This document shows, in pieces, positions 7,990 to 17,221 of a stretch of DNA of 64,000 bases. Numbering within the stretch: the stretch's first letter is position 1; each line of letters starts with the position of its first letter. The DNA comes from Lachnospiraceae bacterium (GTDB lineage Bacteria > Bacillota > Clostridia > Lachnospirales > Lachnospiraceae): positions 1 to 64,000 of the forward strand of contig JAGBCB010000019.1 in the NCBI GenBank assembly GCA_017938145.1, given 5' to 3'. The notes below the pieces were generated by a model, which saw only the letters and a list, made by a program, of their open reading frames with translations, did no database searches and was not told the DNA's origin. Both the position numbers and the translations under genes were made by a program.

Positions 7990-9489
7990 ATGGCAGGAAT
8001 TGGTGTCAGATTAAACCGAATATACAATAAAAAAACAATTCTTACAACATTGATTGGTGCCGGATACAGTACGGTTATTACGGTGTTACCTATGTTTGTA
8101 GTTATTGTCGCAATTATGCTGATGGACGCTTTGCTTGGAGCATCAAAGCTGGGATACGCGTCCCGGGAATTGTATTCGGGAACTGTATTATACATATTTA
8201 TTTTTGCGTTAATTACAGCTGCTCCTTTTAATGCGGTATTGTCCAGATATATGTCGGACATAATTTACAATGAAACCTATGACGATATTCTGCCCTGCTA
8301 TTATGTGGGTTTGCTGCTGAATCTGATTTTCAGCTGTTTGTTAGGTATTCCGTTTTGTGTATGGGAGTATCTTAAGGGCGGTGTCAGCTTAAGATTCATA
8401 TTTGCCGGTTATTGCGGCTATGTAATCGTGGTTATTGTATTCTATACCATGATGTACCTGTCTATCTGTAAAGCATATACAAAAATCGCAGGATTTTTCA
8501 TCATCGGCATGGTAATTACAATTTTGAGTTCTATTGTATTTGTTTACTTTTTCCGTTGGAGCACGCCTATTTCTATGCTGACAGCTCTGGATATCGGTTT
8601 TTGTATGATAGCCAGTTTGGAATGGGCTCAGATAAAGAGTTATTTCCGACGCAGCAGCAAACGTTATAAACAGGTGTTTCAATTTATGGGGAAATACTGG
8701 CAGCTGATTTTTACAAACTTTTTCTATATGCTCGGGCTGTATGTTCATAACTTTGTTTTCTGGAACACAGACCTTCGTATGGAAGTGGCAGGTACTTTTG
8801 TAAGTGCACCTGCTTATGATATGGCCTCCTGTCTGGCGATGATTACAAATATCTCAGCAAGCATTTTGTTTATTTCCCGGGTGGAAATGAATTTTAACGA
8901 AAGATATAAAGGATATTCCGAAGCAGTTATCGGTGGTCGTGGAATGGACATTGATAATGCAAAACGCAGAATGTTTCATCAGCTTTCTGCGGAACTTATC
9001 AATTTAGTCCGAATGCAGTTTGTTATTTCCATCATTATCTTTTTCCTGTTTATGATTTTTCTTCCGAACTTTGGTTTTGATGGATTGATTATGCAGATTT
9101 ATCCGGCCCTGGCGGTAGGATATTTTATATGGTTTATATTGAATGCCGCAGTTATTTTCCAGTACTATTACAGTGACTTGAACGGAGCATTGCTTTCTTC
9201 TATCGGCATGCTGATTGGAACGGCAGCAGGTGCTGTAGTGGCCAGCAGGCTGCAGCCGATGTGGTACGGACTGGGATTGGTATTTGGTACACTAATCGGA
9301 TTTTCGATTGCATATGCCAGACTTCGTTCCATTGAAAAACATTTGGATGTACATATTTTCTGTAACGGCAACATTATGAAAAAAGGAAGCGGCCGATGTC
9401 CTTCCAATAAAGTGTTTGACCGTTATGCTGTACTGAAAGAGCAGGAAAGAGTAGCAAAAAAGAAGAAAAGGAAGGTAAAACACGTATGA
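7990..9489 (+). CDS. pelG: PelG, MOP-superfamily Pel exporter
   Basis: 499-aa polytopic protein with about 12 hydrophobic segments, starting with the PelG-type sequence AGIGVRLNRIY before the first membrane helix. PelG belongs to the MOP flippase superfamily and forms the inner-membrane channel with PelD and PelE. Its C-terminus ends in a very basic tail (KKKKRKVKHV). It directly follows pelF and overlaps the next gene by 4 bp. No PelB or PelC (outer-membrane parts) are present, as expected for a Gram-positive cell. Confidence 0.92.
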   Translation: MAGIGVRLNRIYNKKTILTTLIGAGYSTVITVLPMFVVIVAIMLMDALLGASKLGYASRELYSGTVLYIFIFALITAAPFNAVLSRYMSDIIYNETYDDILPCYYVGLLLNLIFSCLLGIPFCVWEYLKGGVSLRFIFAGYCGYVIVVIVFYTMMYLSICKAYTKIAGFFIIGMVITILSSIVFVYFFRWSTPISMLTALDIGFCMIASLEWAQIKSYFRRSSKRYKQVFQFMGKYWQLIFTNFFYMLGLYVHNFVFWNTDLRMEVAGTFVSAPAYDMASCLAMITNISASILFISRVEMNFNERYKGYSEAVIGGRGMDIDNAKRRMFHQLSAELINLVRMQFVISIIIFFLFMIFLPNFGFDGLIMQIYPALAVGYFIWFILNAAVIFQYYYSDLNGALLSSIGMLIGTAAGAVVASRLQPMWYGLGLVFGTLIGFSIAYARLRSIEKHLDVHIFCNGNIMKKGSGRCPSNKVFDRYAVLKEQERVAKKKKRKVKHV

Positions 9490-9878
9490 CAACGGGAGCT
9501 CTTTTAAGAGTCTTTATGATTATTATAGGTATAATGCTGTTGGGGGCTACAGTTTCTTCCCTGGCAAAACGCAAAATGACGGAAAATGTTTGTCTTGCCT
9601 GGGGAGTTGTATCTGTGGTTTTCATCCTGGCAGGAATTCTTCTGCACCCATATGGTATCAGCCAATATATAAGTGTTACCGGTTTGGTGTTAATCATGAT
9701 TATCGGTGTAGTGGTTTTACAGGGCACCTTTGTTATCAGTGCAAAGATATCGGAACTGGCCAGAAAAAACCATGAATTGGCGTTGCAAGTGTCGATGCTG
9801 AATTATGAAAACCGTGACATACTGGCCCGTGTGGAAAAACTGGAAGCAGAAAAGCAGGAAGAGAAACAGATAGGATAA
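9486..9878 (+). CDS. DUF2304 small membrane protein
   Basis: 130 aa with three or four hydrophobic segments in the first 85 residues and a charged, coiled-coil-like C-terminus (LARKNHELALQVSMLNYE, then RVEKLEAEKQEEKQ). This is the usual form of DUF2304 proteins, which are almost always next to a GT2 glycosyltransferase, as here (GT2 two genes downstream). They are thought to help GT2 enzymes act on lipid-linked sugars at the membrane. The function itself is not established. Confidence 0.8.
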   Translation: MTTGALLRVFMIIIGIMLLGATVSSLAKRKMTENVCLAWGVVSVVFILAGILLHPYGISQYISVTGLVLIMIIGVVVLQGTFVISAKISELARKNHELALQVSMLNYENRDILARVEKLEAEKQEEKQIG

Positions 9879-9882
9879 TACA

Positions 9883-11088
9883 ATGAAAAAGATTCTTTTT
9901 GTAATAAACACCATGGGCAGGGCAGGAGCTGAAATGGCATTGTTGGAGCTTTTGCGTTGTCTTGTAAAATACGATGGTTTGGAACTTTCTCTTTTTGTGC
10001 TAACGGGGCAGGGAGAAATGATATCCCAGGTGCCGGAAGAGGTTAAGCTTCTTAATAAAAATTTTGATGAATGTTCTGTTTTGCTGCCAGAAGGCAAGCG
10101 GCATTTGATGAAAACCTCTGCGAAGGCGCTGTTCAAAAACGGAACGGTGTTCCGCCTGTTTCCATATCTTGTAAAGCAGTTTTTGGATATGGTAAAATGT
10201 AAGAGGATTCAGCCGGACAAGCTTTTATGGAGAGTTCTGTCCGATAGTGCGGTACGTTTTGAGGACGAATTTGATTTGGCTGTTGCCTATATTGAAGGCG
10301 GCTCTGCCTATTATGTGGCTGACCATGTAAGAGCAAAGAAAAAAGCGGCTTTTTTTCATGTAGATTATTCTATGGCAGGGTATACCCGCAGCATGGATAA
10401 AGAGTGCTATATAAAATATGATAAAACTTTTATGGTGTCTGATGAGGTCAAAGAAGCTTTTTTATCGATGTATCCGGAATGTACTTCCAAAACGGAGGTA
10501 TTTCATAATCTGATAGACCAAAATCGTATTTTGAGTATGGCAGAGGAACCGGGAGGTTTTTCTGATGAATATCAAGGAATTCGTATTTTAACGGTTGGAC
10601 GTCTGACAAGGCAGAAAGACTTTGTGCAGTCTGTTCGGGCAATGAAGTTTTTAAAGGAAAAAGGGGTTAATGCCCGATGGTATATTCTCGGAGACGGGGA
10701 ACAACGTTCTGTACTGGATTCTCTGATCCGGCAATTGGGATTGACGGAAGATTTTATCTTGTTAGGGATGACGGAAAATCCTTATAATTATATAAAACAG
10801 TCAGACATATATGTGCATGCTACCAGGTATGAGGGAAAGAGTATCGCCATTCAGGAAGCTCAAGTGTTGGGAAAACCAATTTTGGTTTCCGATTGCAGCG
10901 GTAACCGGGAACAGGTTATTAACGGTGTGGACGGGTTACTCTGTGAATTAACACCGGAGGCAATTGCAGAGGGTGTAAAACAACTGATAGAAAATGAAGC
11001 TTTGCGTGAGCAGTACGGTAAAATGGCTGCAAAAAAGCATATGACAGAACATAAAGAAACAGAAAAACTATTATCGTTATTAAGATAA
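9883..11088 (+). CDS. GT4 family glycosyltransferase
   Basis: 401 aa, two Rossmann lobes. The N-terminus KKILFVINTMGRAGAEMALL is typical of GT4 enzymes (residues 2-21). The C-terminal lobe has ILTVGRLTRQKDF, LGDGEQRSVLDSL, ATRYEGKSIAIQEAQ (E-x7-E type) and GNREQVINGVDGLL. Retaining transfer of a sugar from a nucleotide donor in the cytosol is expected; acceptor unknown. It starts 4 bp after the DUF2304 gene and is therefore part of the same transcript. Confidence 0.88.
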   Translation: MKKILFVINTMGRAGAEMALLELLRCLVKYDGLELSLFVLTGQGEMISQVPEEVKLLNKNFDECSVLLPEGKRHLMKTSAKALFKNGTVFRLFPYLVKQFLDMVKCKRIQPDKLLWRVLSDSAVRFEDEFDLAVAYIEGGSAYYVADHVRAKKKAAFFHVDYSMAGYTRSMDKECYIKYDKTFMVSDEVKEAFLSMYPECTSKTEVFHNLIDQNRILSMAEEPGGFSDEYQGIRILTVGRLTRQKDFVQSVRAMKFLKEKGVNARWYILGDGEQRSVLDSLIRQLGLTEDFILLGMTENPYNYIKQSDIYVHATRYEGKSIAIQEAQVLGKPILVSDCSGNREQVINGVDGLLCELTPEAIAEGVKQLIENEALREQYGKMAAKKHMTEHKETEKLLSLLR

Positions 11089-11108
11089 GCATAGCAGGGG
11101 GAACTACT

Positions 11109-11894
11109 ATGGATGGCAAAAGAAAAAAAGAAGTACTTATCATTATTCCGGCTTACAATGAAGGGAAAACAATTGGGGAACTGATGGACAAATTGAATCA
11201 GCCGGAAATTGCAGAATTAGCAGATGTTCTGGTACTAAACGATGCATCCAAAGATAACACGGCAGAAGTGGTACGGGCGCACGGACATGAGGTAGTCACC
11301 CATGTATATAATTTGGGTTATGGCAGCGGCTTGCAGCTTGGCTACAAATTTGCATATCGAAGAGGCTATCAATATGTAATTCAAATGGATGCAGACGGCC
11401 AACATGATGTGAGTAATGTGTTAACTCTGTATGAGCGCTTGATTACAAAAGATGAAAACGGAAAAACACCGGACATTGTCCTTGGTTCCCGCTTTTTGCC
11501 GGGCAGTGTTTCGTTCCCGGTTTCAGCAATGAAAAAAGTGGCATTCGTTTTGTTCCGGGCGCTAATCAGACTGGGAACCGGAAAAAAGATTATGGACCCA
11601 ACGACAGGATTACAGGGCATTAGCCGGAGAGCTTTTTGTTTTTATTCCGGATATAATAATTTTGATGACCGGTATCCGGATGCCAATATGATTATGCAGA
11701 TGTTGTTGCTTGGCTTTTCGGTGGAGGAAATACCGGCGGTTATGTATGCCAGAACGGAAGGTGTCAGCATGCATTCCGGATTAAAACCGATTATTTATAT
11801 GTTCCGAATGATGTTTTCTATTATAGCAGTGTGGCTTAGGGTAAAGTACTATAAGATGGATATGGAGGAGGGTAATGAAAAAATTACTGTTTAA
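11109..11894 (+). CDS. GT2 family glycosyltransferase (dolichol-phosphate mannosyltransferase-like)
   Basis: 261 aa with an A-fold GT2 domain: LIIIPAYNEGKTIGEL (11-26), VLNDASKDNT, YNLGYGSGLQLGYKFA and the metal-binding IQMDADGQHD. This branch (DPM1/GtrB-like) usually loads a sugar onto polyprenyl phosphate, and it travels with DUF2304 proteins, as here. There is no C-terminal pair of transmembrane helices, so the DUF2304 protein may supply membrane contact (inference). The end overlaps the following gene by 20 bp. Confidence 0.88.
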   Translation: MDGKRKKEVLIIIPAYNEGKTIGELMDKLNQPEIAELADVLVLNDASKDNTAEVVRAHGHEVVTHVYNLGYGSGLQLGYKFAYRRGYQYVIQMDADGQHDVSNVLTLYERLITKDENGKTPDIVLGSRFLPGSVSFPVSAMKKVAFVLFRALIRLGTGKKIMDPTTGLQGISRRAFCFYSGYNNFDDRYPDANMIMQMLLLGFSVEEIPAVMYARTEGVSMHSGLKPIIYMFRMMFSIIAVWLRVKYYKMDMEEGNEKITV

Positions 11895-13212
11895 GTTCCT
11901 TAAACCTAGAATCAGCTGGAGATTTTATAAGGGTGCCCTGATTGAAACAGCAGATATTTCAGGAAATCCAGCCAAAGGCTGGTATCAGATTTATCCGTTT
12001 TTTGTGGAGGAAGAACCGGACTTTAATGCTATTTACCCGTGTGAAGAAAGTACGGACACTTTGGTACTTGTTATATTAAATATCGGTGCATATAAGGAAA
12101 AACTGCTGGATGTGCAGGCAATGCAGAATATTCGCAGTATACTGTCTTATTTTAAACGGTATGCAGTTGATATTATTTTACGTGTTACTTATGACCACGA
12201 AGGAAAGGCACTGGAAAGAGAGCCGTTTTTCTTTAAGCAGGTAGTGGCGCATATGGAACAGCTGACACCGGTAATAAAAGAATTTTCCGATGTGGTGTTT
12301 GTGGTGCAGGGAATGCTGATTGGCAATTGGGGCGAAATGCATACCTCCAGATTTATTGCGCCGGATAAAATAAAACTGCTTTGGGGCATGATGCAAACGG
12401 AATTTCAGGGAAGACCTTATCTGGCGGTGAGAAAACCGTCTACTTGGAGAATGCTGCATCCGGAATGCTGCGGCAAAGAGGAATTCGGCACCGATACCAC
12501 AGGGCTTTTTGATGATGCTATTTTTGGCTCGGAAACCCATCTTGGAACCTTTGGTGTTGAGTCCGGGGAAAATGCAGGCTGGGATGGCATATGGAACCGG
12601 GAGGAAGAACTGGCATTTGAAGAAAAGCTTTGTAAAACTGTTCCTCAGGGCGGAGAAGTAGTGTGCGGCGATACTTATTTGACGGATTTTACACCGGAAA
12701 CAACGGTGGAAGTATTGAAAAAAATGCATATTACTTATTTAAACAAGGATTATGATGAACGAATTTTAAATCAATGGAAGCAATGGACCTGGAACGGTGA
12801 CGGACCGTGGAAGGGAGAAAGCTTTTTTGATTATGTGGGTGGCCATCTGGGATACCGGTATGTTGTAAGAGACGTATCTATTAAATTGGAAAAGGACCCG
12901 CCGGAAGCAAAAGCTGAATTTATAGTCAGTATTTCGGTAGAAAATATCGGTTTTGCTAATTGTTATAACCGTCTGGTTGTTTTACTGGAAGGACAGGTAG
13001 AGGATGAAGTATTGTTTTCTGTCCGTTTAGATTGCAACGGTAAGGACTGGGAGCCAAATAAAATTTGTGTTCTTACAGAAAGAATTCCGGCGAGAGCCTG
13101 CGAATTGTACTTAAATGTAAGGCGCAAAAAGGACGGAAAGCGGATTTATTTTGCTAATCAGTATGATGATGACGGTCGTATTCCGCTTGGCAGGATAAGA
13201 ATTGAAGAATAG
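11875..13212 (+). CDS. DUF4832/DUF4874 protein, copy 1
   Basis: 445 aa, no clear transmembrane segment. It has a barrel-like N-terminal part with GWYQIYPF near residue 36, VVQGMLIGNWGEMHTSRF and IWNREEELAFEEKLC, then a beta-rich C-terminal part (DUF4832). The family resembles glycoside hydrolase-like barrels, but its activity is not known to me. A paralogue lies two genes downstream with the same motifs in the same order. ATG at 11875 lies inside the end of the GT2 gene, with GGAGGG upstream. Confidence 0.75.
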   Translation: MKKLLFKFLKPRISWRFYKGALIETADISGNPAKGWYQIYPFFVEEEPDFNAIYPCEESTDTLVLVILNIGAYKEKLLDVQAMQNIRSILSYFKRYAVDIILRVTYDHEGKALEREPFFFKQVVAHMEQLTPVIKEFSDVVFVVQGMLIGNWGEMHTSRFIAPDKIKLLWGMMQTEFQGRPYLAVRKPSTWRMLHPECCGKEEFGTDTTGLFDDAIFGSETHLGTFGVESGENAGWDGIWNREEELAFEEKLCKTVPQGGEVVCGDTYLTDFTPETTVEVLKKMHITYLNKDYDERILNQWKQWTWNGDGPWKGESFFDYVGGHLGYRYVVRDVSIKLEKDPPEAKAEFIVSISVENIGFANCYNRLVVLLEGQVEDEVLFSVRLDCNGKDWEPNKICVLTERIPARACELYLNVRRKKDGKRIYFANQYDDDGRIPLGRIRIEE

Positions 13213-13244
13213 TTACTAACATTAAAAGGCATAAGAGGTGTAAC

Positions 13245-15680
13245 ATGGAAAATACGTTTTATTGGATAATGGAATACGGAAAAGTATTACTAAGTTACGG
13301 ACTTCTTATGTTTGTTTGGCCGTTAACTGTATTCCGCGGGTTTTTAAAGGGCAGGGGAGCAACTTTTAAGTTTAGCTTTTGTGTGACCGTGCAGGTAGTG
13401 ATTATCAATACAGCGGTTTTAATGCTTGGACTGCTGCAGATTCTGAATGCCTGGACCATGAGGATTTTGTTTTACGGTATATTCTTTTATTCCATCCGGG
13501 AGTGGTTTAAAGTCACAACGGAAAGAAAAAATAAGTTTAAGTATCTGGTAAACGGCAGTTTCGGATTTAAAAATTTTGTACATCTGGAAGTTAGAAAGTA
13601 TGTGAGGAAACTGGAAGAACTGCTGAAGCCTGTTTGGCTGCAATATAAACGGAATTGGCAGGAGTATACATTATTGGTGCTGATAATAGTGTACGGAATG
13701 ATTTATTTTTCCTGGGGAGCCTTCCAGAATACTTCTTATGGGTTTGGTGATATGTATGTCCACCATGCATGGACTTACGGATTGACCCAGGGAAAAATAT
13801 TTTCTGCCGGAGTATATCCGGAAGCGATGCATTGTGTGATTTATAGTATTCATACTTTGCTGGGAGTAAAACTGTTCAGTTGCTATTTGTTTATGGCAGG
13901 GATTCATATTTCGATTATCCTGGTGGCGGCATATTGTTTCCTGAAAGAGATTTTCCGATGGAGATTTTGTGCAATCTTTGTGCTGGCAGTATTTTTGGTA
14001 TTGGATGTTTCCTGCGTGGACGAAGTATTCAGCATGTCCCGTTTGCAGTGGACATTGCCTCAGGAATATGGTTTTCATACCATGTATCTGTGTGCGCTTT
14101 ATTTGATGAAATATTTGTTGAGCGAGAAAACAACAAAGCTCAAAAAACGGGAGTTAGAGCAATGTGTGGATGAAAATCTGCTTATTTTTGTTTTTTCCTT
14201 GGCAGCCTCTATTGCAATACACTTTTATGTTACAATAATGGCATTTTTCTTATGTGCAGCAGTTGCTGTATGTCTGTGGAAAAGAATATTTACGAAAAAA
14301 CATTTTTTGCCGTTAGTGGCAGGTGTTATGGTTGGCGTGGTAGTAGCTGCTGCTCCGATGCTTGGTGCATTGGCGTCCGGAATACCGTTCCAAGGTTCTA
14401 TTGGATGGGCAATGAACGTAATTAACGGTACGGATACCGGTGAGGGACGAACTCATGCAATCCAGGCAGGAAATAAGACAGAGGAGCCTATTGGCTCGCA
14501 GAATCAGCTGGAGAATCCGGGGCTCGGTTCTCAGACGCAGGATATAACCGATTCCAATGATTTGCAACAAGAACCGGAAGAAGTAAACCGTTCGTTTATT
14601 TCAATTGTGCAAAAATCTTGGGAATCAGTAAAGAAAGCGGTAGTAAAAATTTATAATCTTGCAAAAGAAAAAATGCAGGGGGTTTACAAATACGGATATG
14701 AGATGCTTTATACCAAAGCCCGTGCTCTTTGGATTGTAGGAGTTACCTGTCTTGTTGCTGTGATTTGTGTATTATATAATTTATATTATGCATATAGAGA
14801 GATAAGGGATTATTCTACAGATAACAGAAAGATGGAGTATTCCCGGGGATATCCGATGATTCTTCTGGCAACCCTGTTCTACATGATTATTTATGCAGGA
14901 CCGTATATCAAGCTTCCGGAGTTGATAGCCGGTTCCAGATTATGTTCTACGGAGCATTTGTTACTGATTGCGCTTTTTATTATTCTGCTTGATATGGGGT
15001 ATACTGTACTGGAAAAATGTCTGGATGAAAGGTTTTTGAAACATACAGTGGGAGTTGTTACTGTTGCGCTGGTGGCGGGGGTATATGTATCGGGATGCTA
15101 TCATGGATATTTATACTATGAGCTGACAAGATATAATGCTGCAGTTTCGGTAACAAATGATGTGATTGAAACATTACCGGAGAATACATATACAATCGTT
15201 TCTACAACGGACGAAATATATCAGGTAATACAGGACGGACGGCATGAAGAACTGCATACCTTTATAAAGAACCAGAGGAAAGAGACTTATACTCTTCCGA
15301 CGGAGTACATATTTTTCTTTGTAGAAAAACAGCCTATCCGTTATGCACACAGTCACTTCTTTTCCGGACCGGAATGGTTGGCAAAGAACAAGTATGAGAA
15401 CTTTTATACTGGCCATTCCATCAGCGTGGGTGAGAATATAGACCATTCTGAAATTTCTCCGGAGGCAGCAAAGCAGACGATAGGGTATTTAGGAAAGCCG
15501 GCACAGGCATATTCTGTTTTGGCGAACCGGACCATTTTGGAATCCCAAATGTACGAATGGTGTGCGGCATTTGAAGAAGCCTATCCGAATGAAATGAAAA
15601 TATACTATGAGGACGAAGCTTTTGTGTGTTATTATGTACAGCAGAATGTACAGAGATTATATGAGTTGGGGTTAAAGTAA
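13245..15680 (+). CDS. Large polytopic membrane protein, GT-C or polymerase-like
   Basis: 811 aa with about 12 hydrophobic segments and a long polar insert around residues 400-480 rich in Gln, Glu and Asn. The last 150 residues are soluble, probably outside the membrane. Topology and position between two DUF4832 genes suggest a GT-C glycosyltransferase or a Wzy-like polymerase, but I recognise no catalytic motif. It starts 32 bp after the previous gene, with GAGGTG upstream, and the next gene begins 2 bp after its stop. Confidence 0.6.
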   Translation: MENTFYWIMEYGKVLLSYGLLMFVWPLTVFRGFLKGRGATFKFSFCVTVQVVIINTAVLMLGLLQILNAWTMRILFYGIFFYSIREWFKVTTERKNKFKYLVNGSFGFKNFVHLEVRKYVRKLEELLKPVWLQYKRNWQEYTLLVLIIVYGMIYFSWGAFQNTSYGFGDMYVHHAWTYGLTQGKIFSAGVYPEAMHCVIYSIHTLLGVKLFSCYLFMAGIHISIILVAAYCFLKEIFRWRFCAIFVLAVFLVLDVSCVDEVFSMSRLQWTLPQEYGFHTMYLCALYLMKYLLSEKTTKLKKRELEQCVDENLLIFVFSLAASIAIHFYVTIMAFFLCAAVAVCLWKRIFTKKHFLPLVAGVMVGVVVAAAPMLGALASGIPFQGSIGWAMNVINGTDTGEGRTHAIQAGNKTEEPIGSQNQLENPGLGSQTQDITDSNDLQQEPEEVNRSFISIVQKSWESVKKAVVKIYNLAKEKMQGVYKYGYEMLYTKARALWIVGVTCLVAVICVLYNLYYAYREIRDYSTDNRKMEYSRGYPMILLATLFYMIIYAGPYIKLPELIAGSRLCSTEHLLLIALFIILLDMGYTVLEKCLDERFLKHTVGVVTVALVAGVYVSGCYHGYLYYELTRYNAAVSVTNDVIETLPENTYTIVSTTDEIYQVIQDGRHEELHTFIKNQRKETYTLPTEYIFFFVEKQPIRYAHSHFFSGPEWLAKNKYENFYTGHSISVGENIDHSEISPEAAKQTIGYLGKPAQAYSVLANRTILESQMYEWCAAFEEAYPNEMKIYYEDEAFVCYYVQQNVQRLYELGLK

Positions 15681-15682
15681 GA

Positions 15683-17221
15683 ATGAAATATGTGACAGGT
15701 TCTTTTGTTAAGTATATGGTTGTAATTACTTTGTGCTTAATCTGGCCGGTGAGAATCTTTGGTACGATGAGAGAAATGAAACTTAGTTTTCCTCGTATAG
15801 TGAGCATTACTACAGAGAATTTTGAAGAAACGAATCGTCAGCTGAATAATCCGTATTGTGGTTTTTATTTGATGTACGGTTTTGTTCCCGACGATTATGT
15901 TCAAAATTTTGAAGAATTGGCTGTAGAAAAACTGGAAAAAGACCGGCACGAGCTGGCAATGATACAAATCAATCTCAGGAATTATGCAGAACGTCCGTTG
16001 TCAGAAACGGCACTAAAAAATATAGAAGATATTTTTGTCGGGCTGGAAACAGTGGGAAAGCAATATATTGTACGCTTCATGTATGACTGGGACGGAAAGA
16101 ATCTGGAAACAGAACCGCAGGAGGCTGAAATTATTTATGAGCATATGCGGCAGTTACAGGATACCTTAAAATCACACTCCGACTGCATTTATATTTTGCA
16201 GGGTTTGTTCATTGGAAACTGGGGAGAATTAAACGGCACCAGGCATTTAGATGAAATGCAGCGTTTGGCTCTTCAATTGGCAGCGGTTACAGGAGAAAAC
16301 ACTTATCTTGCTGTTCGTATGCCTGTCCAGTGGAGAAGGATTACGGGAGTTGCAGAGTTGACAACGGAGGCCCGCCTACGTTCTTCCATGGTCCGGCGTC
16401 TGAGCCTTTTTAATGATGGTATTATGGGAAATGAGGGCGATTTTGGAACTTATGGTGTACATAGTAAGACAGAGACAGGAAGCTTCGGTCTGTGGAACAG
16501 AGAGGAAGAATTGTCTTTTCAGGAAGAACTGTGTTGCTATGTTCCAAACGGCGGAGAAGTAATCGTTGATAATCCTTGGAATGATTTTGAAAACGCAAAA
16601 GAAACCCTGAAACAGATGCATATTTCTTATTTGAATCTTGATTATGACCAAAATGTATTGAATAAGTGGGCAAAAAGTACGGTGACAGAATCCGGATGTT
16701 TTTTTGGTATGGACGGTTTAAGCTATGTGGAGCGTCATTTGGGATACCGTATGCTTATTAAAAACGTTTCCATGAGAAGAAACTATTGGTCGGATAAATT
16801 AAGTATTAATATTAATTTGCAAAATGTAGGCTTTGCACCGATTTATAAGAAGCAGGATGTGAGTATTTCCATCCGAAATAAAGTTACTCAAGAGGTAACT
16901 GTTTATCCGGTAGATGCGGATGTGAGACAACTGGCGGGGGGCACAGGTGCGGATGAGGTACTACTTGTAAACAAATCAGTTTCACTGAAAAACTTCCGGG
17001 CGGGAGAATATGAGGTTTATTTCTCAGTGTTTGACAAGGACAGTAACAGATACATTGAATTTTCCAATGAGCAGATAATGCAGGAGTATGGGTACAAAAT
17101 CGGGGAATTTTCCATTGCGGATTCCATAAGCTTAAAGGATGTAATGGCCGGGTTAACTACGAATCCAAAGGATGAGGACGGTGTTACGGGAGGAGACTAT
17201 GACACATCACGAGGAAATTGA
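15683..17221 (+). CDS. DUF4832/DUF4874 protein, copy 2, membrane-anchored
   Basis: 512 aa. It begins with a hydrophobic signal-anchor-like stretch (about residues 9-25), unlike copy 1. It then repeats the copy 1 pattern: GFYLMYGFV, VRFMYDWDGKNLETEP, LQGLFIGNWGELNGTR, LWNREEELSFQEELC and a beta-rich C-terminal half. The pair therefore looks like an ancient duplication with one cytosolic and one exported member. Activity is unknown; a carbohydrate-active barrel is plausible. The last 23 bp overlap the Stealth gene. Confidence 0.75.
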   Translation: MKYVTGSFVKYMVVITLCLIWPVRIFGTMREMKLSFPRIVSITTENFEETNRQLNNPYCGFYLMYGFVPDDYVQNFEELAVEKLEKDRHELAMIQINLRNYAERPLSETALKNIEDIFVGLETVGKQYIVRFMYDWDGKNLETEPQEAEIIYEHMRQLQDTLKSHSDCIYILQGLFIGNWGELNGTRHLDEMQRLALQLAAVTGENTYLAVRMPVQWRRITGVAELTTEARLRSSMVRRLSLFNDGIMGNEGDFGTYGVHSKTETGSFGLWNREEELSFQEELCCYVPNGGEVIVDNPWNDFENAKETLKQMHISYLNLDYDQNVLNKWAKSTVTESGCFFGMDGLSYVERHLGYRMLIKNVSMRRNYWSDKLSININLQNVGFAPIYKKQDVSISIRNKVTQEVTVYPVDADVRQLAGGTGADEVLLVNKSVSLKNFRAGEYEVYFSVFDKDSNRYIEFSNEQIMQEYGYKIGEFSIADSISLKDVMAGLTTNPKDEDGVTGGDYDTSRGN

